Assembly (NCBI RefSeq): GCF_017696075.1
Contig: NZ_JAAORI010000003.1
Span: 310,001 to 374,000, forward strand
Direction of reading: 5' to 3'
Origin: Prochlorococcus marinus XMU1411
Lineage (GTDB): Bacteria; Cyanobacteriota; Cyanobacteriia; PCC-6307; Cyanobiaceae
Length of the DNA stretch: 64,000 bases
Shown here: positions 1-8,890 of the stretch, in pieces
Layout: each line of letters begins with the position of its first letter
Position numbering within the stretch: the stretch's first letter is position 1
Notes under the pieces: model-generated
Seen by the model: the letters and a program-made list of their open reading frames with translations, nothing else
Database searches by the model: none
What the model was told of the DNA's origin: nothing
Program-made: the position numbers and the translations under genes

Positions 1-326
1 GTACTGTTTTTCATTGTTTTAGGTTTGGTTGTTATTTTACAACCATTATTTTCTAATCCTTGGCAAATTAGATGAATATCTTTTACTCCAATAGCTATAT
101 GACCATATTTATCTCCAAGCTCATAGTCTTCAGACTTTTTGCCCCAGTTATAAGTTAATTCAATCACTGTGTTTTCTTTTTCTGAGCCATAACCAACAAA
201 TGCCAAAGTGAATTTTCCATGAGGGTAATCCTTTTTTCGCAATAAATTCATTCCTAATCTATTGACGTAGAAATCAATGGATTTATCTAAATCTCCAACC
301 CTCAACATTGTATGTAGGATACGCAT
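1..326 (-). CDS. gloA: Lactoylglutathione lyase (glyoxalase I), 3'-truncated by window edge
   Basis: The minus-strand frame opens with ATG at 326 and stays open to base 1, giving about 108 residues that begin MRILHTMLRVGDLDKS. This opening, the later FYVNRLGM and the GHIAIGV segment are typical of glyoxalase I, a VOC-fold metalloenzyme that isomerises the methylglyoxal-glutathione hemithioacetal to S-lactoylglutathione in the cytosol. The family is usually about 130 residues, so roughly 20 C-terminal residues lie outside the window. It is divergent from the Tic20-like gene at 460. Identification is by motif recognition only; another VOC-superfamily dioxygenase is less likely. Confidence 0.88.
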   Translation of the reverse strand, partial: MRILHTMLRVGDLDKSIDFYVNRLGMNLLRKKDYPHGKFTLAFVGYGSEKENTVIELTYNWGKKSEDYELGDKYGHIAIGVKDIHLICQGLENNGCKITTKPKTMKNS

Positions 327-459
327 TTTGAATTATGAACCTTAATCAATTATCTAATATTTAATAACTATCTGCCAAAGTTGATTTTTTCGAGGCTAAG
401 TCATTTATTAAGTTCAGAAAAATTAGGCTAAAATATGAATACGAAATTACAATAATATA

Positions 460-894
460 TTGAATCAGATATTCCAGAGACTTTCATCAGTATTTTTGTA
501 TACTTTGCCATTAAAGGCATCAATACCTTTTGGATATTATTTGTTCTATAAATATTCATTTTTAAAAATACTATTATTTCTAACTTTCCCGATAGCAATA
601 ATTGAAAAATCTTTGCCTTTTGGTAGTTTTTTATTATTTATAATTTTGTTTGCTGGATTAGTAAGAAATCCAAATGTTCCCTATTTCGTTAGATATAACG
701 CATGCCAAGCATTACTTATTGATATTGCTTTGATAATAATTTCATATCTCTTGAGAATATTCCCCATAGTTGAATTAGGCTCAATAATTTTTATATTTAC
801 ACTATGTATTTTTATTTACTCGATTTCCCAATGTATTTATGGAGTTGAACCTGAAATTCCCTTAATTAGTAAATCTGTAAGAATGCAAATTTAA
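460..894 (+). CDS. Tic20 family (Ycf60-like) membrane protein
   Basis: The 144-residue protein has about four hydrophobic segments and the family signature RNPNVPYFVRYNACQA near residue 70, followed by a membrane helix. This matches the cyanobacterial Tic20/Ycf60 family, whose plastid members are part of the inner-envelope protein import channel. The bacterial role is not settled. The reading frame begins with TTG at 460, and no in-frame ATG precedes the conserved part. It stands alone between divergent gloA and the convergent gene ending at 922. Confidence 0.85.
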   Translation: MNQIFQRLSSVFLYTLPLKASIPFGYYLFYKYSFLKILLFLTFPIAIIEKSLPFGSFLLFIILFAGLVRNPNVPYFVRYNACQALLIDIALIIISYLLRIFPIVELGSIIFIFTLCIFIYSISQCIYGVEPEIPLISKSVRMQI

Positions 895-921
895 AAAGAT
901 TTATAGATTTACTGACTTTCT

Positions 922-1251
922 TCAGCACTCATTCAGAATAGATTCCCATCTTTGTTGACTTGCCTTTATTGCTTGCATTGGCGGATTAGCCCCCTCTATT
1001 TCAAAGGCCTTAATTAATGATTTATTAGCTAATAGACCTAATCTTGCCGCCTCTCTTTGCCTAGAGCATACTTTTTTTCTTGACCCCTCTTTTAGACTAT
1101 TTTCGATTTCTTTAAGAATCTGACTAGCTTCATTCGATTTAGAATAAAAATCATTCATGTAAACATCAAGTGCAGTATCAGCAAAGATTTTAACTGGAGA
1201 GATTATTGTGACTAAGCACAATATAAAACTTACAAATGCAAATATTTTCAT
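922..1251 (-). CDS. Hypothetical secreted protein
   Basis: The 109-residue product has a clear Sec signal peptide (MKIFAF, hydrophobic core to about residue 20, likely cleavage after VKIFA-D). The mature domain of about 85 residues is charged and helical, with two cysteines (in KKVCSRQ and at the very C-terminus, NEC) that could form a disulfide in the periplasm. I do not recognise the family. It lies 7 bases downstream of the membrane protein gene starting at 1843, on the same strand, so the two are probably cotranscribed. Confidence 0.7.
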   Translation of the reverse strand: MKIFAFVSFILCLVTIISPVKIFADTALDVYMNDFYSKSNEASQILKEIENSLKEGSRKKVCSRQREAARLGLLANKSLIKAFEIEGANPPMQAIKASQQRWESILNEC

Positions 1252-1258
1252 AAGAATC

Positions 1259-1843
1259 TTAAGTAAATTTTTTGTCCGATCTCTTTAATACTAGATAAAA
1301 GGTAAGAACGCTAATTGTTCCAGATGGCCCAATTAAAACATGCCAAAATTGATCGCCACTAATTGAGAGCCTTGTGCCAAAGAAAGTCGTAAAAATAATA
1401 CCAAATATTGGGTAAAGAATAAAAAGCCAATCTTTAAAAACTCTTTGCCAATTTATAATTAGAAGGATGCTTATTATTACTTGAAAAAGGAGAGCAATAG
1501 TTTTATCAAATAAAAAATATGAGATTATTGAACATAAAGAAATACAAATATTAGTTTTTTGAATAAATTTATTTTTTATAACTGATATTGATAAACATGT
1601 AAGACCTAAAGATAGGAATGAATAAAATAACCAATTAAATAAAGAGGAGTGATCTACATAAATCCAAGATGTTTGGGTATGATCTATCATTTCAGAAATC
1701 GATGCCAATCCTAAAAAAATAAAACCGAAAGGTATCAATTTGTTCTTGCTTATATGTTTAAATTTATTGATCGATTTAATACCTAATAATATTGGGATGA
1801 TTGCGGCTTGAAAGTGGGCAAATAATAAAATTGAAAAAAACAA
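1259..1843 (-). CDS. Hypothetical multi-pass membrane protein
   Basis: The 194-residue protein has about six hydrophobic segments and few charged residues. Histidine-bearing motifs sit at predicted helix ends (AHFQAAIIP near the N-terminus, IDHTQTSW near residue 55, FWHVLIGPSG near residue 168), and spaced His residues in a membrane protein could bind metal or haem. That last point is inference; I do not recognise the family. It appears to be the first gene of a two-gene unit with the secreted protein ending at 922. Confidence 0.65.
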   Translation of the reverse strand: MFFSILLFAHFQAAIIPILLGIKSINKFKHISKNKLIPFGFIFLGLASISEMIDHTQTSWIYVDHSSLFNWLFYSFLSLGLTCLSISVIKNKFIQKTNICISLCSIISYFLFDKTIALLFQVIISILLIINWQRVFKDWLFILYPIFGIIFTTFFGTRLSISGDQFWHVLIGPSGTISVLTFYLVLKRSDKKFT

Positions 1844-1897
1844 AATAAATTCTCAAACTTAATTTATCCTAATTTAAATACAAAAAACAGTTTCGGG

Positions 1898-2098
1898 TCA
1901 CCTGAGTAGAGAAAGGTACCATTGCCCGATAAATATTATCAATATTGTAAGAACAAAAGGAAAAGCAGGATATCGTGTTTGAAAATTAGCAGGTGGCCAA
2001 GGAGACCAAGATATTAATCTTCCTTGCGGTTCATTTGCAATAACTTTTTTTTTCGATTTTTTGGATATTAAATTATCTGTTGCAAATCCTTTACTCAT
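1898..2098 (-). CDS. Small conserved-looking protein with C-terminal membrane helix
   Basis: The 66-residue product has a basic N-terminal third (SKKSKKK), a Trp/Pro-rich middle (LISWSPWPPANF) and one C-terminal hydrophobic helix ending WYLSLLR. It looks tail-anchored with the N-terminus in the cytoplasm. Function unknown. Its clean ATG and the tryptophan-rich segment make it more likely a real gene than a chance frame. Confidence 0.6.
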   Translation of the reverse strand: MSKGFATDNLISKKSKKKVIANEPQGRLISWSPWPPANFQTRYPAFPFVLTILIIFIGQWYLSLLR

Positions 2099-2302
2099 AA
2101 TATAAATAAAATCTATCCTAACAAGTACGTATTAAAAGGGCGTTTATATTATTCGGTTCTTTTTATTTGAGCGGGAGGGGGTTAAATTTGATTCAGCCCG
2201 AATGATTGCCTATGACTGTCTATGGCGATATTTATTGAACTTGACAAACTAAATCCCCCAGTAGGTTTGCTCCTTATTTTTTGGAAGTTGTAAGCGTTTT
2301 AT

Positions 2303-2530
2303 TTAATCTTCTGCATTTTCAAATTCTCTTAGCAAACGAAAAGTTTTTGAAATGAAAGGGAAGATCCATATCAACAACCCCACTACTGTTATCAAGGCGA
2401 CAAGAAAACCCAAAATTGCTAAGAATCCACCTGTTACATCACCTTCGTAAAAACGATCGAGCCCAATTGGTGCACCAACTCCTAAAAGGAAGAGTCTTGT
2501 TAAAGTTTGTTTTTCTTTTTTTCTCAACAT
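2303..2530 (-). CDS. TM2 domain protein
   Basis: The 75-residue protein carries the TM2-domain pattern: a first helix with GVGAPIGLDRFYEGD, then a glycine-rich turn and a second helix (VVGLLIWIFPFI). TM2 proteins are small two-helix membrane proteins with a conserved G-x-x-x-x-D-R-F-Y turn; their cellular role is not established. The stretch 2099-2302 around it holds no convincing gene. Confidence 0.75.
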   Translation of the reverse strand: MLRKKEKQTLTRLFLLGVGAPIGLDRFYEGDVTGGFLAILGFLVALITVVGLLIWIFPFISKTFRLLREFENAED

Positions 2531-2781
2531 AAAAAATATAAAAAGAGATTTTTATCCCTCCAATTTTAATTCGACTTTTAGATCGAATTCAATCCCCCAG
2601 TATTTTTTAACAAATCCCACACTATATATTCCAGTATATAGTTGACTCTTATTGGTTGTTTATGGAGGTCTATAACAAAGCTAAGTTTCTTAAATCTTTC
2701 GAATATGGTTTTATATCTACGATTAAAATAATTCTGCCTGCCTATGGTGGAATATGACGCAAAATGCAGGTTTTCTAAATA

Positions 2782-2868
2782 CGGAGGGGGTGGGATTCGA
2801 ACCCACGGTGCCCTTGCAGACACGCTAGTTTTCAAGACTAGAGCCTTAAACCACTCGACCACCCCTCC
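2782..2868 (-). tRNA. tRNA-Ser(UGA)
   Basis: Reading the minus strand from 2868, the seven-base acceptor stem GGAGGGG pairs with CCCCTCC near 2783-2789, followed by discriminator G. The D arm contains TGGTCGAGTGG. The anticodon stem CTAGT/ACTAG encloses loop CTTGAAA with anticodon TGA, which reads UCA serine codons. A long variable arm (class II tRNA) and the T arm GGTTCGAATCC follow. CCA is not encoded. A partial second copy of the 5' half lies upstream at 2998-3030. Confidence 0.97.
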
Positions 2869-3253
2869 AGGCAAAAAATATTTGATTTTTAGCTTTTCAA
2901 TTATAACAAAAGGTGGTTGATTTTTTTGGAAACAGTTCGGAAACTCATGTCCAAGTTATATGTAAAAGCTATTAGCCTAATTAGAAGTAAATCAAGCTTT
3001 CAAGACTAGAGCCTTAAACCACTCGACCACTCCTGCAGGTAAAAATATTTTAAATTTTAGCTTTAAAAAAAAATAGTTGAATTTAGGGAATACATGAACT
3101 CATTCTCATAATCAACTCTTTTTGGCAATCTAATTAGCAAAATGTCCAAATAAAAAAATTAGTTGGGACATTAATTTGTTATCTAATACTAAAAATAGTA
3201 GAATTTTTTGAGTTCAATTTTAAAACTTTTAGCATCACTATCGGGATTATCAA
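2869..3253. other. Gene-free AT-rich stretch between tRNA-Ser and pilD
   Basis: No ORF with a credible start and ribosome-binding site is visible on either strand. The only recognisable content is the promoter side of tRNA-Ser, the partial tRNA copy at 2998-3066 and the presumed pilD promoter region near the right end. Confidence 0.6.
2998..3066 (-). repeat. Partial duplicate of tRNA-Ser 5' half and its upstream flank (possible att remnant)
   Basis: Bases 2998-3030 are identical for 33 bases to 2830-2862, covering the tRNA-Ser acceptor-proximal, D and anticodon arms. Weaker similarity continues to about 3066 into the sequence upstream of the tRNA. There is no matching 3' half, so it cannot fold as a tRNA. 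Partial tRNA copies are commonly left by integrative elements that recombine at tRNA genes; that origin is inferred here, because no integrase is visible. Confidence 0.75.
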
Positions 3254-4063
3254 GTGGAAATAATATTGATATATTTGTTTGTAATTGGTTGTTGTATAGG
3301 AAGCTTTGTCAATGTAGTAATTTATAGATTACCTTTAAATCAATCAATAGTTTATCCCAATAGTAGTTGTCCGAAATGCAATTCAAAAATTAAATGGTTC
3401 GATAATATACCAATAATAAGTTGGCTTTTATTAAGAGGTAAATGCAGAGCTTGTAAGAACAAAATAGCTTTTTCTTACCCTAGTATTGAATTATCTACAG
3501 GCCTTTTATTTTGTCTTAATTTATACGCTCATCCAACAATTTATAATCAACAACCTATCAATGTAATTATATTTTTGGGATGCATTTTTGGTGTTATTTT
3601 ATTCACCTTAGCAATATTAGATTTTAAATATTTTTGGCTCCCGCAAGTTCTTACTTTAGGAGGTTTAGTTTTAGGATTAGCTGCATCTTTATATATTGAT
3701 CTTTATAATGATTTTTCTCAATTTAATTATTCAATTTATACATTACTTGCTTCTTTATTAGGTTTTACATTTTTTAATTTATTAAGTTCTATAGGTAAAA
3801 AAATTTATAATAGGCCTGTAATTGGAGGTGGGGATGCAAAACTAAGTGCCTTGATTGGTTCTTGGTTAGGCATACAGGGATTAATTATATCTATATGGTT
3901 TGCATTTATATCGGCGGGTATATATGTAACTTTAGGTTTGATTTTAAAAAAAATAAAGAGAAATCAAAAAATACCTTTTGGAGTTTTTTTGGCTTTGTCT
4001 GGATTACTTGTTTGGTATTTTGGTAATGAGAAATTTTTAGAAATATTCTTTTTGAAAATTTAA
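3254..4063 (+). CDS. pilD: Type IV prepilin peptidase / N-methyltransferase
   Basis: PilD is an inner-membrane aspartic protease that cuts prepilins after the leader Gly and N-methylates the new N-terminus. The 269-residue protein has the zinc-binding Cys pairs of the methyltransferase loop (Cys39/Cys42 and Cys64/Cys67, CPKC and CRAC). It also has the two catalytic Asp motifs: D124 in AILDFKYFWLP and D195 in GGGDAKL. About eight hydrophobic segments are present and the length is normal. Start is GTG at 3254. It converges with pilC and probably serves all the prepilins encoded between 13.8 and 26.2 kb. Confidence 0.95.
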   Translation: MEIILIYLFVIGCCIGSFVNVVIYRLPLNQSIVYPNSSCPKCNSKIKWFDNIPIISWLLLRGKCRACKNKIAFSYPSIELSTGLLFCLNLYAHPTIYNQQPINVIIFLGCIFGVILFTLAILDFKYFWLPQVLTLGGLVLGLAASLYIDLYNDFSQFNYSIYTLLASLLGFTFFNLLSSIGKKIYNRPVIGGGDAKLSALIGSWLGIQGLIISIWFAFISAGIYVTLGLILKKIKRNQKIPFGVFLALSGLLVWYFGNEKFLEIFFLKI

Positions 4064-4071
4064 AAAACGCT

Positions 4072-5433
4072 TTAACCAACAGTGGACATCATACTGAACA
4101 TAGGTAAATACATAGCAATTAATATGATTCCTACAAAAACAGCTACAAAAATTATCATTAAAGGTTCCATTATTGAAGTTAAGCTTTTGACGCTTGAGGA
4201 AACTTCATCTTCATAAAAATCAGCTAGTTTTGTAATCATTTCACTTAGCTCCCCTGTCTCTTCTCCAATCCTAAACATAGAAGTGAACATTATCGGAATT
4301 ACAGACTCTTTATCAAAAGCTTTGTGCATGGGATTTCCCGATTGAATATCCCTATAGGCATTTTCTATAATTCGACTAAAAATTTTATTTTTTAAAGTTT
4401 TTTTGGCTATTGTTAATGACTCTAAAATCGGAACTCCAGCACTATTAAGAGAAGATAATGTCCTTGAAAAATTGGCTAAACAAGATTTTGTAACCAAATC
4501 TTTTGTAATTGGCAATTGAAGTAATGTTTTGTCGTACCACCAAATGAAAGATGATCTACTTGATAAATATTTAGAAAATAAATAAATTGCTATGCCAGAT
4601 GGAATTGCCTTAAAGTAAAATTGTAGAGATCTAAGCTGTTCAGATAAGTCAATCAATAATTGAGTTATTCCAGGCAATGGGGCTCCAGATTGATCATAAA
4701 TATCAACGAAAATTGGAATAACAAATATCATCATTATAAAAACTATTACTACCGTAAGAATTGCTATTGCAGAAGGATAAGCCAAAGCACTCTTGATTTG
4801 ACCTTTAATTTTTGCAAGACTTTCTAGTAATTTCGCTTGTCTATCTAACGTAGTAGGGAGCAGTCCTGCAGTTTCACCTGCGTTGACAAGTGCTCTATAC
4901 ATTTCATTAAATACTTCTGGATATTTATCAAGCATTTCAGACATAGTAGAACCTTTACTAATGCCTAAAGCTATTTCTCTAAAAGAGTATTGAATCGTTG
5001 GGTTTTCCGCTGTATCTGAAATGATATTAAGAGAATCTAATAAAGGCAGTCCAGTTCTTATCATGGAGGATAATTGCTTTGTGGCTACCGCCAAGTCTTT
5101 AATTGGAGGGCTTTTTAATCTTCTTTTCTCCATTGATTTAGGTCTTATTAACTTCCTTCCTTCTCTTAGAGAAGTCATTTCACCCTCTAAAAATTCTTTT
5201 CTTTCTTGAATTTTTAATTCAACATAAGTTTTTAAAAAAGATAATTTACTTTTTTGTTTTTTTCTTAGATTTTTTTTCTTCGAAGGAATTGGGATGACGT
5301 TTTTATATTTTTGAGTTATTTTTGCATTTTTATGCTCAGGAATTCTATTAGGATTGTCTAGTACTTTTCTCTTGTGACGGGCTTTTTGCATGAGCCTTCT
5401 TAGTCTGGCATTTTCAATAAATTTATAATCCAT
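4072..5433 (-). CDS. pilC: T4P inner-membrane platform protein
   Basis: PilC is the polytopic platform on which the motor ATPases act. The 453-residue protein has two tandem T2SSF domains, beginning near residues 115 (LAVATKQLSSMIRTGLPLLDSL) and 325 (ANFSRTLSSLNSAGVPILESL). Each has the characteristic GE-T-G segment (NAGETAGLLP, RIGEETGELSEM), and membrane helices lie near 220, 275 and the C-terminus. The first 100 residues are unusually rich in Lys and Arg. It is third in the minus-strand pilB-pilT-pilC cluster, 36 bases after pilT, so cotranscription is likely. Confidence 0.93.
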   Translation of the reverse strand: MDYKFIENARLRRLMQKARHKRKVLDNPNRIPEHKNAKITQKYKNVIPIPSKKKNLRKKQKSKLSFLKTYVELKIQERKEFLEGEMTSLREGRKLIRPKSMEKRRLKSPPIKDLAVATKQLSSMIRTGLPLLDSLNIISDTAENPTIQYSFREIALGISKGSTMSEMLDKYPEVFNEMYRALVNAGETAGLLPTTLDRQAKLLESLAKIKGQIKSALAYPSAIAILTVVIVFIMMIFVIPIFVDIYDQSGAPLPGITQLLIDLSEQLRSLQFYFKAIPSGIAIYLFSKYLSSRSSFIWWYDKTLLQLPITKDLVTKSCLANFSRTLSSLNSAGVPILESLTIAKKTLKNKIFSRIIENAYRDIQSGNPMHKAFDKESVIPIMFTSMFRIGEETGELSEMITKLADFYEDEVSSSVKSLTSIMEPLMIIFVAVFVGIILIAMYLPMFSMMSTVG

Positions 5434-5469
5434 TATTTTAGAAACTTTATAGAATTAAACTCATGATAT

Positions 5470-6543
5470 TTAATTTGGTTTTTCAGGATTCATCTCATCC
5501 AAAATGCCTTTCAAAACATTAGGTCTATTGCATTTGTAGTAAGCCTCGTCTGTTGTAATAATGCTTTGGGATACAAGTTGAGAAAGAGATTGCTCCAATG
5601 TTTGCATTCCAAATTTGCCTCCAATTTGAAGTTGGGAATAAACTTGTGAAGCTTTGGCTTCTCTAATTAAATTAGCGATTGCATTATTGTTTACTAATAT
5701 TTCTGCAGCCAAAGATCTTTTATTATCAATTGTTTTGCAAAGGGTTTGTGAAATAACACCTATCAATGATGAGGAAAGTTGGACTCTAATTTGCATTTGT
5801 TGAGAAGTTGGGAAAACATCAATAATCCTGTCAATGGTTTGAGATGCAGAAGCTGTGTGTAAAGTCCCTAAGACAAGGTGTCCTGTTTCTGCAGCGGTAA
5901 TAGCTAAACTTATAGTCTCTAGATCTCTCATTTCACCTACCAAAATAATATCTGGATCTTCTCTTAATGCAGATCTTAAGGCGTTAGAAAAAGATTTTGT
6001 ATCTTCCCCAACTTCTCTTTGTCTTACAAGACAATTTTTATTACTATAGATAAACTCTATTGGATCCTCAATTGTAAGAATATGGTGAGCAAAATTCGAA
6101 TTAATCCAATCAATTCCACTGGCAAGAGTCGTAGTCTTTCCTGATCCTGTAGGTCCAGTTACAAGCATCAAACCTCTTGGCCTACTTAAAAGTTGTTGAA
6201 CACTGTCAGGAAGACCTATTTGGGAAAAATTTGGAATCTCAGTGTTTAAAGCTCTCATAACACAAGAGATCTTCCCTCTATCTAAAAAAATATTCATTCT
6301 AAATCTTGCGATTCCTTCTAATCCATAACTACAATCTAATTCTTTTTCTTCTTTAAATATTTGAATTTTTGAGGGACCGAGAATTTCTTCAAGGTCAAGA
6401 TATAAATCTTTGGTTGAGTATTCTTCGCTCGATGCGGGCAATATTTGACCTTGAACTCTAAAAAATGGGACACTATCTCCTGTTAGGTGTAAGTCGGAAC
6501 CGTTCCGTTTTACTAACTCGGTCATAAGGTTTTTTAATTTCAT
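5470..6543 (-). CDS. pilT: T4P retraction ATPase
   Basis: PilT is the cytoplasmic hexameric ATPase that drives pilus retraction. The 357-residue protein has Walker A GPTGSGKT at 130-137, an Asp-box-like EDPIEF, the Walker B region DPDIILVGEMRD near 195 and the His-box GTLHTAS near 225. Family length is normal. The ATG overlaps the pilB stop by four bases (ATGA), so translation is coupled to pilB. Its presence implies dynamic, retractable pili rather than a pure secretion pseudopilus. Confidence 0.93.
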   Translation of the reverse strand: MKLKNLMTELVKRNGSDLHLTGDSVPFFRVQGQILPASSEEYSTKDLYLDLEEILGPSKIQIFKEEKELDCSYGLEGIARFRMNIFLDRGKISCVMRALNTEIPNFSQIGLPDSVQQLLSRPRGLMLVTGPTGSGKTTTLASGIDWINSNFAHHILTIEDPIEFIYSNKNCLVRQREVGEDTKSFSNALRSALREDPDIILVGEMRDLETISLAITAAETGHLVLGTLHTASASQTIDRIIDVFPTSQQMQIRVQLSSSLIGVISQTLCKTIDNKRSLAAEILVNNNAIANLIREAKASQVYSQLQIGGKFGMQTLEQSLSQLVSQSIITTDEAYYKCNRPNVLKGILDEMNPEKPN

Positions 6544-8279
6544 TGACTTTTATTGGGTGAATCATTTAATAAACAAACACGTTCTACTTCTTCAATTGTG
6601 GTAAGTTCATTTTTTATCAAATCCATCCCATATGAAAGCAAGCTTCTTCCTTTACTTTTGAATGCAATTTCTCTGATTTCCTCAGCATTAGATTGTTTCA
6701 TGATTAACTCCCTAATTACATCATTTACTTGCATAACTTCATAAATGCCAACTCTCCCTTTGTATCCAGTTCCGTTACAGGTGGGACATTCTATGTTGTT
6801 TTTTCTTAAAAATCTTGCTTTTTTAACTCCCATGCTAGCAGCTAGTTGATTCTCTGAAGGATTTATTAGCTTAAATTCACTGCATGATTTGCATACTTTT
6901 CTTACTAATCTTTGCGCAACCAATCCGATTATTGAAGCTCCAATCAAATATGGAGGTATTTCCATCTCGGCAAGTCTTGTTATTGCAGTCGAGGTATCAT
7001 TTGCGTGTAATGTGGTAAATACCATATGACCAGTAAGAGCAGCCTCCATGGCTGCTTGAGCTGTTTCTTTATCTCTTGTTTCTCCAACCAAAATAATATC
7101 AGGGTCTTGTCTCATCAATGATCTAAGTGCTCTTGAAAAATCGAGACCTTTCTCTCTTATAACTTGAACCTGGTGTATTCCATCTAGTGTATATTCAACT
7201 GGATCTTCAACGGTACTTATATTAACTCCCGGTTTATTAAGTTCACTTAACATGGAGTACAAGGTAGTTGACTTTCCTGATCCAGTAGGGCCTACTATGA
7301 TAACTATTCCATAAGGAGATTTGGACATATTTTGTATTAATTTCAGCTCACTTTTTTCAGTTATTAATTTAGATAGATTTAAAACAGAATTATCACTCTC
7401 TAGAGCTCGAAGGACAACTTTTTCTCCCCATCTCCCAGGTAATGTACTAACTCTGAAATCAGATTTTCTACCTCTTAAAAGACACCTAATCCTTCCGTCC
7501 TGAGGTAATCTTTTCTCTGAAATATCTAATTTACTCATGATTTTTATCCTGCTTATTATTGGACTCACATGAGACTTTGGAAAAGCAAATGCCTCAACCA
7601 AGACTCCATCAATTCTATATCTTATTCGTAATCTGTCTTCTAAAGGCTCTACATGAATATCAGATCCCTTTAATGTAAAACACTTGCTTAAAATGGACGC
7701 AACACCAGAAATTACTGGATCTCTTGAAGATGTTAATTCTTCTCCAAAAAGAATATCATTTTCTATTTCAGAATCTTCTCCAATTCTAGCTTGAGCTAAT
7801 TTGATTAAAGCCTCATCATTTTCATCATCAACTAATTCATTACTTTCTTCCTCAAGAGAATCATCAAAATCAGAAGGTTGATCATTTTCTATATATTTAG
7901 CATCTTCATATTGTTCTGAAATTTTATTTTTTGTCTCAATAGTTTCAATAAAATCATTTTTTGCTTCATAGCTATCTTTAGTCGTTTTTCTTTGAATACT
8001 TTCAACAGACACTGAATGGGTGTTTTCAAACCAAGTTTCCCACTCAAGAGATGTTATTTGTTTTAAACTCACCTTAAGGTTAAATTCACTTTCTATAGTA
8101 TTGATAACTTCCTTTACTTTGGCGTATGCCAAATTCATGGCTCCTAGCATTAATGTATCTTCTTCAATTTCAATAATAATTATTCCAGCATCTTCGCATA
8201 ATTCAGGAGTGAGAAAATCACTGATGTCCCTATTATCTAAAATCCCATCTTTATTTTTGATTTCGCTGAAAGCAGACAT
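6540..8279 (-). CDS. pilB: T4P extension ATPase (GspE/PilB family)
   Basis: PilB powers pilin extraction and filament growth. The 579-residue protein has an N-terminal MshEN/GspE-N-like region, an acidic linker (about residues 130-170), then the N2 domain and the ATPase core. Walker A is at 330-337 (GPTGSGKS), followed by EDPVEY, DPDIILVGETRD and TTLHANDT. A C-terminal zinc-binding tetracysteine (CKSC near 466, CPTC near 500) distinguishes it from PilT. It heads the minus-strand unit and is divergent from the pilP-like gene across 86 AT-rich bases that must hold both promoters. Confidence 0.94.
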   Translation of the reverse strand: MSAFSEIKNKDGILDNRDISDFLTPELCEDAGIIIIEIEEDTLMLGAMNLAYAKVKEVINTIESEFNLKVSLKQITSLEWETWFENTHSVSVESIQRKTTKDSYEAKNDFIETIETKNKISEQYEDAKYIENDQPSDFDDSLEEESNELVDDENDEALIKLAQARIGEDSEIENDILFGEELTSSRDPVISGVASILSKCFTLKGSDIHVEPLEDRLRIRYRIDGVLVEAFAFPKSHVSPIISRIKIMSKLDISEKRLPQDGRIRCLLRGRKSDFRVSTLPGRWGEKVVLRALESDNSVLNLSKLITEKSELKLIQNMSKSPYGIVIIVGPTGSGKSTTLYSMLSELNKPGVNISTVEDPVEYTLDGIHQVQVIREKGLDFSRALRSLMRQDPDIILVGETRDKETAQAAMEAALTGHMVFTTLHANDTSTAITRLAEMEIPPYLIGASIIGLVAQRLVRKVCKSCSEFKLINPSENQLAASMGVKKARFLRKNNIECPTCNGTGYKGRVGIYEVMQVNDVIRELIMKQSNAEEIREIAFKSKGRSLLSYGMDLIKNELTTIEEVERVCLLNDSPNKSQ

Positions 8280-8365
8280 TTAAAAAAGAAAATTTTGGAT
8301 AAGAAAACTTTTAAAAAAGTTGTTAAATACTTTATCTTGAAATATAGCTATAATTTTAATTAAAC

Positions 8366-8890
8366 TTGTATAAAATGCATTATTTTTCAAAAGTCTTTGC
8401 AAGATTCATGAAAAATTATAATCATTTACCCTATTTAATTTGGTACGTGTCACTTACTTTAGCAAGTATTTTTTTTGTAACCGAGCTTAATAGTGAAGAA
8501 CAAAAAAATAATTCATTAGTGATTGAAGATGGTTCTAATACAAGTAAAATTATGAATGATATCTTAAGGCCAATGCCAATTGGGGATTTCAAATCTGCAT
8601 CACAAAGAGTAAATATAAATAGAAATCCTTTTCAAGATCCTGCAAAGTCTGAATTGACAAATATTGATGATATTTACTCTGCTTTGGTATTTAAAGGTAT
8701 AGCTAGATCAGGGGGCACATTAGTTGCAATTATAGAAACAGATGATGTTCAAAAAATTTACGAAGTTGGCGATTTAATGGATAATGGATTTACTATCGAT
8801 TCGATTTCTTATGAAGAAACCTCAGTTGAAGTTAGTAATGGGTCCAGAAAATATAAATTAATTTTATCAGGTCTTAAATATGAAAATTGA
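8366..8890 (+). CDS. pilP: PilP-like T4P assembly protein
   Basis: The 174-residue protein has one N-terminal membrane helix (about residues 20-40), a linker, then the NRNPF motif near residue 83 that is characteristic of PilP/GspC proteins. A small beta-rich HR-type domain follows (LVFKGIARSGG..., with EVGDLMDNGFTI). PilP links the PilNO inner-membrane complex to the PilQ secretin. Start is uncertain: TTG at 8366, with in-frame ATGs at codons 4 and 15. The last 11 bases overlap the next gene. Unusually it precedes rather than follows pilMNO. Confidence 0.75.
   Translation: MYKMHYFSKVFARFMKNYNHLPYLIWYVSLTLASIFFVTELNSEEQKNNSLVIEDGSNTSKIMNDILRPMPIGDFKSASQRVNINRNPFQDPAKSELTNIDDIYSALVFKGIARSGGTLVAIIETDDVQKIYEVGDLMDNGFTIDSISYEETSVEVSNGSRKYKLILSGLKYEN

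Noticed and set aside
2578-2874. 98-codon minus-strand frame
   Set aside because: It reads through tRNA-Ser.
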